DNA from: Pseudonocardia broussonetiae
GTDB lineage: Bacteria > Actinomycetota > Actinomycetes > Mycobacteriales > Pseudonocardiaceae
DNA: 64,000 nt
Direction of reading: 5' to 3'
Assembly: GCF_013155125.1 (NCBI RefSeq)
Contig: NZ_CP053564.1
Location: 3,479,501-3,543,500 of the forward strand
Positions 1 through 8,800 of this stretch are shown here, piece by piece (within the stretch, counting starts at the first letter, position 1; each line of letters opens with the position of its first letter). The translations under genes and the position numbers were made by a program. A model generated the notes under the pieces. It was not told where the DNA came from. It did not search any database and was given only the letters and a program-made list of their open reading frames with translations.

Positions 1-47
1 CGCGTGGCTGGTCATGCCCTGATCCTGCGCGACGGCGGTGACCGCGG

Positions 48-1991
48 TCACCCGCCGGGCGTCGGGTGTCCGGGCGCGTGCACCCGACTCCTGCGCGGCT
101 CGACCACCAGCTCGGACCAGTCGACCTCGCGCGTCATCCGCCAGTAGTCGACGATCCGCCACGGCATGGCGCAGACGACCCGGCCCGCGGGGTTGCGGTA
201 CCAGTTCCGCATGCCGGGGTGCGTCCAGATCATGGCGTCGTGCGCGGCGTCGTGGCGGGCGGCGTAGTCGGCGTGCGCCTCGGGCGTGATCTCGACGGTG
301 CCGTAGCCGCGCTCGGCCATCGTCGTGATCGCGTCGACGATCCACCGCACCTGGCACTCGGCGACGGTGATGTAGCTGCCGCCGTGGCCCAGCACGGTGC
401 CCGGGCCGCAGGTCAGGAACAGGTTGGGGAACCCGGCGACGGTGATCCCGAGGTGCGCGTCGGCGTCGTCGGGGCCCCAGACGTCGGCCAGGACGGCGCC
501 GTCGCGGCCGCGGACGTCCATCGGCCAGAGCTGTCGCGTCGTCTCGAACCCGGTGCACAGCACGATCACGTCGGCCTCGACCTCGGTGCCGTCGGCGGCG
601 CGCAGGCCCGTGGCAGTGACCGCCGCGACCGGCTGCGTCACCAGGTCGACGTCGTCGCGGCGCAGGGCGGCGAACCAGCCGTTGTCGAGCAGCATCCGCT
701 TGCCGAACGGCGGGTAGTCGGGCAGCGCGCGCTCCAGCAGGTCCTCGCGCCCGTCGAGCTCGGACTGCAGGTAGCGGGTGAACACGCGGCGGTGGCCGTC
801 GTTGACCGCGTTGACCGAGCGCTCGGGGTGCTCCCAGTCGGGGTCGACCTGCAGCGCCGGGTGCACGCGGTCCCCGGTGTTCCAGGACAGCCGCGTGCGG
901 TACCAGCGGCGGTAGAACGGCACGTGCGCGAGCAGCAGCCGCGCACCTTCGGCGACCTCGGAGAAGTAGACGTCGTTCGGTGCGGCCCACTGCGCGGAGC
1001 GCTGGAACACCGTGACGTGCCCGGCCCTCCCGGCGATCGCGGGCACGATCTGCATCGCGCTCGCCCCGGTGCCGACGACGGCGACGCGCTTGCCGGTGAC
1101 GTCGAGGTCCTCGGGCCAGCGCGCGGAGTGGAACAGCGGTCCGCGGAACTCCGCGAGCCCGGGCAGGTCGGGCACCTTCGGCCGGTTGAGCTGGCCCACC
1201 GCCGTGATGACGACGTCGGCCTCGAGCACCTCGCCCGCCGTCGTCGTCACCGTCCAGCCCTGGTCGTGCTGGTGCGCGCTCGCCACCTCGACGCCGAAGC
1301 GGACGGTGCGGCGCAGGTCGTGCGCGTCGGCGACGGAGCGCAGGTAGTCGAGCACCTCGTCGCGCTTGCCGAAGTGCGTCGACCACTGCCGCGGCGCGAA
1401 GGAGTACGAGTACAGGTGGCTCGGGGTGTCGACGCCCGCGCCGGGGTAGGCGTTCTCCAGCCAGGTGCCGCCGACGTCGAGGTTCTTCTCGAGCACGACC
1501 GGCTCGATCCCGGCCTCGCGCAGCTTGATCGCGGCGAGCATCCCGGAGACGCCCGCCCCGATGACGACGACGCGCAGGTCGGTGTCGACGCGGCGCGGGG
1601 GCTCGTCGCGGAAGCCCATGTCGGCCGCGGTCATCGGCTCGTACTCCGCGCCGACCTCCTCCCCGACGGCCAGGCTCATCAGCGCGACGAGGTCGTCACC
1701 GGTCGGGGCGGGCACGGCGGGCGGGCGGCCGGCGGCCCAGTCGAGCACCGCCTCGACGGCCGCCGCGCGGATCTGCTCCTGGACCTCCGGCGGGAAGCCC
1801 CCGGAGTCGTTGTCCTCCATGCCGCGGCTGCGCGTCGGGCGGTAGGGGTCGGCGAGCCAGCGCGGGTCGCCGGTGAGCTGGAAGAGCACGGCCACCAGCG
1901 TCGGCAGGTTGGCGTCGAGCATCGCGGCGGCGAGCGCCTCGCGCCCGGGCACGGCGGACGGCACGGGCTCGGTCAGGGCGTCGTCGCTCAC
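48..1991 (-). CDS. Type I Baeyer-Villiger / flavin-containing monooxygenase
   Basis: A 647-residue FAD- and NADPH-dependent monooxygenase that probably inserts oxygen next to a ketone. Two Rossmann glycine motifs are visible (GAGVSG about residues 145-150 and GTGASA about 308-313). Between them lies the Baeyer-Villiger fingerprint FxGxxxHxxxW, read as FRGPLFHSARW at about 282-292. The roughly 130-residue stretch before the first Rossmann fold is also seen in larger BVMOs. The open frame runs 214 codons further upstream, but that part antisenses the nitroreductase gene, so I place the start at the GTG at 1991. The start is 9 nt from a perfect palindromic operator. The gene is divergent from a nitroreductase / acyl-CoA ligase / TetR operon, which suggests one catabolic module. 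Substrate unknown. An ATG at 15 on the same strand could begin a further gene off the left edge. Confidence 0.88.
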   Translation of the reverse strand: MSDDALTEPVPSAVPGREALAAAMLDANLPTLVAVLFQLTGDPRWLADPYRPTRSRGMEDNDSGGFPPEVQEQIRAAAVEAVLDWAAGRPPAVPAPTGDDLVALMSLAVGEEVGAEYEPMTAADMGFRDEPPRRVDTDLRVVVIGAGVSGMLAAIKLREAGIEPVVLEKNLDVGGTWLENAYPGAGVDTPSHLYSYSFAPRQWSTHFGKRDEVLDYLRSVADAHDLRRTVRFGVEVASAHQHDQGWTVTTTAGEVLEADVVITAVGQLNRPKVPDLPGLAEFRGPLFHSARWPEDLDVTGKRVAVVGTGASAMQIVPAIAGRAGHVTVFQRSAQWAAPNDVYFSEVAEGARLLLAHVPFYRRWYRTRLSWNTGDRVHPALQVDPDWEHPERSVNAVNDGHRRVFTRYLQSELDGREDLLERALPDYPPFGKRMLLDNGWFAALRRDDVDLVTQPVAAVTATGLRAADGTEVEADVIVLCTGFETTRQLWPMDVRGRDGAVLADVWGPDDADAHLGITVAGFPNLFLTCGPGTVLGHGGSYITVAECQVRWIVDAITTMAERGYGTVEITPEAHADYAARHDAAHDAMIWTHPGMRNWYRNPAGRVVCAMPWRIVDYWRMTREVDWSELVVEPRRSRVHAPGHPTPGG

Positions 1992-2000
1992 CCGACCGAG

Positions 2001-2016
2001 CCTAACCGTGGTTAGG
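2001..2016. promoter_or_regulatory. Perfect palindromic operator between BVMO and nitroreductase operon
   Basis: The sequence CCTAACC-GT-GGTTAGG is a perfect 7-bp inverted repeat with a 2-bp spacer. It lies 9 nt upstream of the BVMO start and 84 nt upstream of the nitroreductase start. Its size and symmetry fit a TetR-family dimer, and a TetR gene ends the divergent operon. Binding by that protein is inferred. Confidence 0.65.
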
Positions 2017-2099
2017 GAATTGCGGAAGACGGACGCTTGACCTGCATCACATCCGCCACCATGCTGCCTACTCCACCTCACAGCGGACAGGGAGCAGCG

Positions 2100-2738
2100 A
2101 TGGAGCTGACCGAGGCGATGCGCACCACCGGCACGTGCCGCTACTTCCGACCCGACCCGGTGCCCGACGAGGTGCTCCGCGCCGCGTTCGACGTGGCCCG
2201 CTTCGGGCCGCAGGGCGGCAACCGCCAGCCGGTCCGCTGGGTCGTCGTGCGCGAGCCCGCGACCAAGCAGGCGCTGGCCGACCTGTACCTGCCGCTCTGG
2301 AAGGCGTACTTCAACGCGATCTCCAGCGGTGACGTCAACGTCGGCGCGCTGCCCAAGACCGTCACCGACGCCGACTTCTTCGCCGAGCACCTCGCCGAGG
2401 TGCCCGCGATCGTCGTCGCGTGCGCGGAGCTCGACGGCCTGCACCCCACCGACACCGAGCTCGGCCGGCTCTCCGTCGTCGGCGGCGGATCGATCTACCC
2501 GACCGTGCAGAACCTCTGCCTCGCGCTGCGCGACCAGGGCGTCGGCACCGCGTTCACCACGCTGCTGTGCATCGAGGAGCCGAAGGTGCGCGAGCTGCTG
2601 GCGATACCGGAGGGCTTCATCACCGCCGCGCACATCGCCGTCGGCTACCCGGAGAAGCCGTTCCCGACCAAGCTCACCCGCACGCCGGTGGACGAGATCG
2701 TGTACGCCGAGTCGTTCGCGAAGCCCCTGTTCGCATGA
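2100..2738 (+). CDS. Nitroreductase family FMN oxidoreductase
   Basis: A 212-residue protein of the nitroreductase fold, which reduces nitro compounds, quinones or enones with FMN and NAD(P)H. The N-terminal part has the family pattern of an Arg-rich FMN-binding strand (TCRYFRPDPVP) followed by the FGPQGGNRQPVRWVVV segment that contacts the FMN phosphate. A GTAFTTLL/GYPEKPFP segment near the C-terminus matches the usual FMN-contacting end. The ATG at 2100 follows a purine-rich GGGAGC stretch and is preferred over an upstream in-frame ATG at 2061. Its TGA overlaps the ATG of the next gene, so translation is coupled to the acyl-CoA ligase. Substrate not deducible; the context suggests ketone or xenobiotic catabolism. 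Confidence 0.85.
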   Translation: MELTEAMRTTGTCRYFRPDPVPDEVLRAAFDVARFGPQGGNRQPVRWVVVREPATKQALADLYLPLWKAYFNAISSGDVNVGALPKTVTDADFFAEHLAEVPAIVVACAELDGLHPTDTELGRLSVVGGGSIYPTVQNLCLALRDQGVGTAFTTLLCIEEPKVRELLAIPEGFITAAHIAVGYPEKPFPTKLTRTPVDEIVYAESFAKPLFA

Positions 2739-4267
2739 CCGGCACGCTCGCCCCGCAGCACCGCTCGCCGATCGGCCGCGCCACGATCGGCGACCAACTC
2801 CGCCGTCACGCCCGCACGCAGCCGGGCAAGGTCGCGTTCGTCAGCTACACCCCCGACCGGGTCGAGACGACGTACGGCGAGCTCGACGCCCGGGCCAACC
2901 GGTTCGCGCACCTGCTCGCCGGGCGCGGGGTGGGCCGCGGCGACGTCGTCGCGGCGATGGCGCGCAACTCCGTCGACGTGGTCGCGGCCTACTACGGCGC
3001 GCTCAAGCTCGGTGCGGCGTTCACCGTGGTCAACCCGATGCTGCGCGAGCACGAGGTGGCCTGGCAGCTCGACCACGCGCGGCCCGCGGCCGTGCTCGTC
3101 GCCCCGGAGTTCGCGGGCGCCGTGCCCGGGGAGCCCGTGGTGCTCGGGCCGGGCCTGGAGGCGGAGCTGGGCGCGCAGCCCGACACCGAGCCCGAGGCCG
3201 AGGTCGACGAGCACGACGTCGCCATGCTGGTCTACACCAGCGGCACGACCGCCGAGCCCAAGGGCGTGCTCATCCCGCACCGCAACTACCTGATCTCCAC
3301 CGCGCCGGCGTGGAGCTGGGGGCTGCAGACCGGGCCGGACGACACGTGGCTGTTCGTCATGCCGTTCTTCACGATCGCCGGGCTCGGGTCGATGACGACG
3401 CTGACACTGATGGGCGCCACGCTCGTGCTGCCCGCGACGGTCGAGCCGGCGAGCGCGCTGGAGATCGTCGCGCGCGAGGGCGTCACGGTGATCGCGCAGA
3501 CGCCCACGTTCTACCTCGCGCTCGCCGCGCAGCCCGGCTTCGGTCCCGACGCCGTCGGGGCCGTCCGGCGGTGCATGACCTACGGCGGGCAGGTCGCCCC
3601 GGCGGCGGTCGAGGCGTGGTCGGCGGCCGCGCCCGACGCCCGGTGGGGCACCTACTGGGGCCAGTCCGAGCTCTCGCAGCTCGGCACGGTCGGCTGGTTC
3701 GCCACCCTCGACGACGTCCCCGGCGGCGACCCGTCGTGGATCGGGCGGCCGGTCACGCACCTGGAGACCCGCGTCGTCGACGAGAACGACGACGACGCGG
3801 AGGTCGGCGAGCTGATCTGCCGCTCGCCCTCGGTCATGCTCGGCTACCACCGCGAGCCCGAGCGCACCGCCGCGGTGCTGCGCGACGGCTGGCTGCGCAC
3901 CGGCGACATCGTCCGCGTCGACGACGCGGGCAACCTGTTCTTCGCCGACCGCAAGGGCGACATGATCAAGTCCGGCGGGATGAACGTGTCGTCGCAGGAG
4001 GTGGAGCGGGTCCTGCACACGCACCCCGCCGTGCTGCGCGCCGCGGTCGTCGGCCGGCCCGACCCGTACTGGTCGGAGGCCGTCACGGCGTTCGTCGTCG
4101 TGAAGCCGGGGGAGAGCCCCGACCCGGCCGAGGTCGTCGCGTTCTGCCGCGAGCGGCTCGCGACGTTCAAGGCGCCCAAGGCGGTGCACCTCGTCGACGC
4201 GCTGCCGGTCGACGCCCAGGGCAAGGTGCTCAAGCGGGAGCTGCGCAAGGTGGAGCTGCCGGCGTGA
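2735..4267 (+). CDS. AMP-dependent acyl-CoA synthetase (class I adenylate-forming)
   Basis: A 510-residue acyl/aryl-CoA ligase that activates a carboxylic acid through an acyl-adenylate. Visible ANL-superfamily motifs are the P-loop-like YTSGTTAEPKG (about 166-176), YWGQSE (about 307-312), the GWLRTGD hinge region, DRKGDMIKSGGMNV and the C-terminal catalytic lysine in QGKVLK (Lys about 497). It starts with ATG overlapping the nitroreductase stop and ends overlapping the GTG of the TetR gene, so three genes form one coupled operon. A ligase next to a Baeyer-Villiger enzyme fits a ketone-to-ester-to-acid route ending in a CoA thioester, but the substrate is unknown. Confidence 0.92.
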   Translation: MTGTLAPQHRSPIGRATIGDQLRRHARTQPGKVAFVSYTPDRVETTYGELDARANRFAHLLAGRGVGRGDVVAAMARNSVDVVAAYYGALKLGAAFTVVNPMLREHEVAWQLDHARPAAVLVAPEFAGAVPGEPVVLGPGLEAELGAQPDTEPEAEVDEHDVAMLVYTSGTTAEPKGVLIPHRNYLISTAPAWSWGLQTGPDDTWLFVMPFFTIAGLGSMTTLTLMGATLVLPATVEPASALEIVAREGVTVIAQTPTFYLALAAQPGFGPDAVGAVRRCMTYGGQVAPAAVEAWSAAAPDARWGTYWGQSELSQLGTVGWFATLDDVPGGDPSWIGRPVTHLETRVVDENDDDAEVGELICRSPSVMLGYHREPERTAAVLRDGWLRTGDIVRVDDAGNLFFADRKGDMIKSGGMNVSSQEVERVLHTHPAVLRAAVVGRPDPYWSEAVTAFVVVKPGESPDPAEVVAFCRERLATFKAPKAVHLVDALPVDAQGKVLKRELRKVELPA

Positions 4268-5004
4268 GCGCGCCCGGGGCGCCGGCCGCCGGCGGGGCAC
4301 CCGGCCGGCCGGGGGCCCCGTCCGCAGGCGGGGCACCCGCCGGGTCGGCGTCCGGTCCGCCCGCCCGCCCGGCCGGCGCCTCCTCCGCCCCGCCCGCTCG
4401 GGCGGCGGCCGTCGGAGGTCGGGGCGCAGCCCGGCGCGAGCAGATCGTCACCGCCGCGGCGCGGATCTTCGCCGAGCAGGGCTACGCCGCCGTCGGCATG
4501 CGGGAGATCGCCGACGCCGTCGGCATCCGCGGGGCCAGCCTCTACCACCACTTCGCGGCCAAGGAGGAGATCCTCTACGCGATCTGCCTGACGGTCACCG
4601 AGGAGCCCAACACCCTCAACCTGCCCCTGCTCGACGCCGCCGGCACCCCCTCGCAGCGGCTCGCCGCGCTCGTGCGCGCGCACCTCGAGCACCTGCACCG
4701 CCGCCGCGTCGAGCACCTCGTCGGCCTACACGAGATGGCCGCGCTGACGCCGGAGCACCGGGCGGTCGTCGACGACCACCGCCGCTACTACCAGCGCCGC
4801 GTCCGCGGGTGCGTCGCCGCGGGGGCGGCGTCGGGGGAGTTCGCGGTGCCCGACGCCCGGCTGGCCGCCTTCGCCATCTGCGACATGCTCAACGGCTTCT
4901 CGCACTGGTTCCACGACGACCGCGACCTCTGCCTCGACGACGTCGTCGAGGGCTACGTCGACCTGGTCGTCGGGCGGCTGCTCGGGTCGCCGGACTTCTA
5001 CTGA
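4264..5004 (+). CDS. TetR/AcrR-family transcriptional regulator with Ala/Gly/Pro-rich N-terminus
   Basis: A 246-residue regulator. The helix-turn-helix is clear after residue 55: ARREQIVTAAARIFAEQGY, then VGMREIADAVGIRGASLYHHFAAKEEIL, followed by a helical ligand domain. The first 55 residues are low-complexity Ala-Gly-Pro-Ser and atypical for the family. The GTG at 4264 overlaps the ligase stop (GTGA), which supports it, although an internal start nearer the HTH is possible. As last gene of the catabolic operon it likely represses itself and the divergent BVMO through the palindrome at 2001-2016, relieved by a pathway acyl-CoA or ketone; this is inference. Its stop codon abuts the stop of the converging yidD-like gene. 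Confidence 0.85.
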   Translation: MSAPGAPAAGGAPGRPGAPSAGGAPAGSASGPPARPAGASSAPPARAAAVGGRGAARREQIVTAAARIFAEQGYAAVGMREIADAVGIRGASLYHHFAAKEEILYAICLTVTEEPNTLNLPLLDAAGTPSQRLAALVRAHLEHLHRRRVEHLVGLHEMAALTPEHRAVVDDHRRYYQRRVRGCVAAGAASGEFAVPDARLAAFAICDMLNGFSHWFHDDRDLCLDDVVEGYVDLVVGRLLGSPDFY

Positions 5005-5705
5005 GCCCTGCCCCCGGTCGTGCCGGTCGTGCCGGTCGTGCCGCAGTCGCGCACCCGCCGGGCGGCCGCCACCAGGCCCCGGCGCGCGCCGCGCTCCTGC
5101 ACGGCGGCGAGGGCGAACGCGCTGCAGCTCGGCGTCGACGGGCAGCGGGGCGTGAACCGGGTGAGCCGGCGTCGGTAGAGCCGGATCAGGCCGCGGGCCA
5201 GCGCGCTGCCGCCGCGGTCGGGCAGTACCGCCGCGGCCAGCAGGAGCAGGGTCGAGAGCCGGGTGATCGCGAGCAGCGAGAGGTTGCAGTCGCACCCGTC
5301 GCAGCTGTCGCACGCGCCGCCTCCCGAGCGTCCGCCGGAGCCGCCACCGCAGCCCCACCCGCTGCCGCTCCCACCGCCCCGGCTGCTCCCTCCGCCGCCG
5401 GACGGCCCGGACACCCCGGACGATCCCGACCCGCGCGAGCCCCCGCCGGGCCAGCCGTCGCAGCCCCACCCGCCGCTGCCGCCGTCGGAGCGCCCGCCGG
5501 AGGTGCGGCCGCGGCCGAGACCGGTGGGCACCCCCAGGCCCGACCCGGCCTCGACCACGTCCGCCGCCCCCTCGACGGCGTCGCTCGCGTCCTCCCGCTG
5601 CTCCTGGCGCCGCCGGGCGGCCTCCTCCTGCCGCCGGCGGCGCTCCTCCTCCTCGCGCCGCCGACGCCGCTGCGCCGGGGTCTCGTCACCGGGACCGGCC
5701 CGCAT
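4998..5705 (-). CDS. yidD: YidD-type membrane insertion efficiency factor with long Cys/Gly-rich N-terminal extension
   Basis: A 235-residue protein whose last third is YidD: LIRLYRRRLTRFTPRCPSTP then SCSAFALAAVQERG, with the conserved PxCSxxA block. YidD assists YidC/Sec membrane protein insertion and is normally about 70-110 residues. Here it is preceded by a very charged Arg/Glu helix (about residues 14-42), a Gly/Ser-rich linker, a cysteine cluster (CDSCDGCDC) and a hydrophobic segment (LSLLAITRLSTLLLLAAAVLP). The ATG at 5705 has a strong GAGGAGG ribosome site about 5 nt upstream. The C-terminus carries GTT repeats encoded by a 9-bp tandem repeat. It is not beside rnpA/yidC, the usual yidD location, so it may be a second, specialised copy. 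Confidence 0.75.
   Translation of the reverse strand: MRAGPGDETPAQRRRRREEEERRRRQEEAARRRQEQREDASDAVEGAADVVEAGSGLGVPTGLGRGRTSGGRSDGGSGGWGCDGWPGGGSRGSGSSGVSGPSGGGGSSRGGGSGSGWGCGGGSGGRSGGGACDSCDGCDCNLSLLAITRLSTLLLLAAAVLPDRGGSALARGLIRLYRRRLTRFTPRCPSTPSCSAFALAAVQERGARRGLVAAARRVRDCGTTGTTGTTGGRAQ
5014..5040. repeat. 9-bp tandem repeat, three copies
   Basis: Three exact copies of CCGGTCGTG lie inside the 3' end of the yidD-like gene and encode its GTTGTTGTT tail. Confidence 0.85.
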
Positions 5706-5865
5706 ACCGCCTCCTCGTCCGTTCGCTCCGGCGGAAGTCTGCCGCACGGCGGGCGGGAGGGTTCCCGGCGCTCGTCGCACCCCCACCGGCCCGTCGCACA
5801 CGCTGCAACCCGTGCGACCGCCCGCTACGTGCGCGACCGCCTCCTGGCTGTGAACCGGCGCCAGG

Positions 5866-8800
5866 TCAGGCCCGCAGGCGCAGCCCCTTCGGCGTCACGC
5901 GGAACCCGGCCTCGGTGAGCACGTCGGCGAGCTCGGAGCCCAGCGACCCGACCCCGTCGGCCTTCTCCACCGCCAGCGACCCGAGCCACCCCTCGTGCAC
6001 CGCCCCGGCCAGCGCCTGCGCGGCCGCCGCCAGCTCGTCGTGCTCGGCGGTGAACGAGAGCAGCGACTTGCCGCCCCGCTCCACGTACAGCGCCGGCGCC
6101 CCCTCCACCAGCACCACGAGCGCGCCCGCCTTGCGCCCGGGCCGGTGCTTCGTGTCGCCCGCGGTGGGGGGCCAGGGCAGCGCCGCGCCGTAGGGCTGCG
6201 CCGGGTCGGCGGCCGCGAGGACCACCCGCGAGAGCCCGTCCTCGCCCGGCGCGCCGTCGGGCCGTGACATCGCGCGCAGCCGGTCGATCGCCCCCGGGAC
6301 CGCGAACTGCGCCGCCCCCAGCCCCTCGACGACGTACCCGCGCCGCGCGCGCCCGGAGTCCTCCATCGCGCGGAGCACCCGGTAGACCGCGGCGAACCCG
6401 CCGACCACCCGCTCCGTGCTCAGCGCCCCGCGGGTGAGCACGCCGTGCCGCTCCAGGAACGCCTCCGCGCGGGCGTGCGCGCGGCGGGTGGCGTCGGGCT
6501 CGCGGTCGACGGCGAGCGCCCACCGCCCGCCCACCGACGGCGGCCCGCCCCGGCTGGGCATCGTGGGCCGCCCCGCCCGCAACTGCGCGTACCGGCCGCG
6601 GGAGGCGGTGCGCCGGGTGCGGTGGGCCCCACCCTTGCCGCCGCCGAGCCGGGCCCGCAGCGGGCCGAGCGTGTCGTTGGTGAGCAGCCCGGCCCACACG
6701 AGGTCCCAGATCGCGGCGACCACGGCGTCGTCGCCGGGGCCCGCGTCGCCGGCCTCGACCAGCGCGCGCCCGGCCCGGTCGGCCAGCTCCCGGAAGAACA
6801 GCGCGCCGCCGCCGTCGAGCGCGGCGAGCAGGGCGCGGTGCAGCGGCGCGTCGGCGACGTCGGGCTCGGGTTCGGGCAGCAGCAGGTCGGCGACGTCGGC
6901 CGGGGCGATCGCCAGCCAGCCGTCGCTGCCGGTCAGCGGGCCGCACCCGGTCCAGGTGACCTCGCCCGCCGCGGTGAGCTCGTCGAGCAGGGCGGGGGTG
7001 TAGCCGGGCAGCCGCGCGGGCAGGATCAGCGACTCCAGCGCGCTGGCCGGCAGCGGCGCCCCGGCGAGCTGCTCGACCACGCCGAGCACGTCCTCCGCGC
7101 CGGGAGCACGGCGCATCCGGCCGCGCCGGCCGTCGTCGGCGCCGGTGCGCACGCCCTGCCACGCGGGCAGGAACCGGCCCAGCGCCCGCTGCTCGACGGG
7201 CTCGACCTCGGCGCGCAGCCGCGCCAGCGACCCCCGCCGCAGCCGCCGCAGCACCTCGGCGTCGCAGTACTCGATGCCCTCGGCGCCCGGCCGCAGCTCC
7301 CCGCGCACGACCCGGCCGGACCCGACCAGCCGGTCGAGCACGCCCGCCACCACCGCGACACCCAGCCCGAACCGCGCCGCGCACTGCGCCGCGGCGAAGG
7401 GGCCGTGGCTGCGGGCGTAGCGCAGCACGAGGTCGCCCAGCGGGTCGGCGACCGGCTCGGTGAACGCCTCCGGCACCCCGACCGGCAGCGGCGCGCCGAG
7501 CGCGTCGCGCACCCGCCCGGCGTCCTCGATGGCGAGCCAGCGCTCCTCGCCGCCCATCCGCACGCGGATCGCGCGCCGCGCCGACTCCAGGCCGGCGAGC
7601 CACTCCGGAGCCGCGCCGCGGGCGGCGGCCTCCTCGGTGGTGAGGTCGCCCAGGAACCGCAGCAGGTCGGCGGTGCCCTCCGCGTCGCGCACGTGGCGGT
7701 CCTCGGCGAGGCGCTGCAGCGAGGCCTCCACCTCGGCGAGCACCTCGGGGTCGAGCAGCTCGCGGATCGCCTCGGAGCCCAGCAGCTCGGCGAGCAGCGT
7801 GGAGTCGAGCGAGAGGGCCGCGGCGCGGCGCTCGGCCAGCGGCGCGTCGGCCTCGTAGAGGAACATCCCGACGTAGCCGAAGAGCAGGCTGCGCGCGAAC
7901 GGCGACGGCGACGGCGTCTGCACCTCGACGACGTGCACCTTCCGCGCCTGCACGTCGGCCATCAGCGAGCGCAGCCCGGGCAGGTCGTAGACGTCCTGCA
8001 CGCACTCGCGCATCGCCTCGAGCGTGACCGGGAACTGCTCGTAGCGCCCGGCCACCGCCAGCAGCTGCGCCGACTTCTGCCGCTGCTGCCACAGCGGGCT
8101 GCGCCGCCTCGGGTCGCGGCGGGGGAGCAGCAGCGAGCGGGCCGCGCACTCCCGGAACCGCGACGCGTAGAGCGAGGACCCGCCCAGCTCCGCCACGACG
8201 ATCTGCTCGACCTCGGCCGGGTCGAGCAGCACGTCCTCCGCGGTGGGGACGACCTCGGTGCCCGAGTCGTCGACGGCGTCGGGCAGCCGCAGCACGATCC
8301 CGTCGTCGCCCGCGGACGCCTGGCACTCGACCCCGCGCCGCTCGCGCATCCGCGCGGTGATCGCGAGCGCCCACGGGCCGTTGACCTGCCGCCCGAACGG
8401 CGAGTGCACGACGAGCCGCCAGTCGCCCAGCTCGTCGCGGAAGCGCTCGACGAGGACCGTGCGGTCGCTCGGCACGTGGCGGGTGGCGTCGCGCTGCTCG
8501 TGCAGGTAGGCGAGCAGGTTGTCGATGGCCCACTCGTCGAGCCCGGCCGCCGCGGCGCGCGCCCGCGCGTCGGCGGTGTCGAGCGCCGACATCTCGCGCA
8601 CGAACGCCCCGACCGCGCGGCCCAGCTCCAGCGGACGCCCGATCGACTCGCCCTTCCAGAACGGCATCCGCGCGGGCACGCCCGGGGCGGGCGTGACGAT
8701 CACGCGGTCGTGGGTGATGTCCTCGACCCGCCAGCTCGACGTGCCGAGCAGGAACGTGTCGCCGACCCGCGACTCGTAGACCATCTCCTCGTCGAGCTCG

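Noticed and set aside
1..47. Start of a further minus-strand gene (ATG at 15)
   Set aside because: Only five codons are inside the window and the ribosome site is weak, so it cannot be supported.
1992..2633. N-terminal extension of the BVMO frame by 214 codons
   Set aside because: It lies antisense to the nitroreductase gene and reads as low-complexity shadow sequence; the GTG at 1991 next to the operator is a better start.
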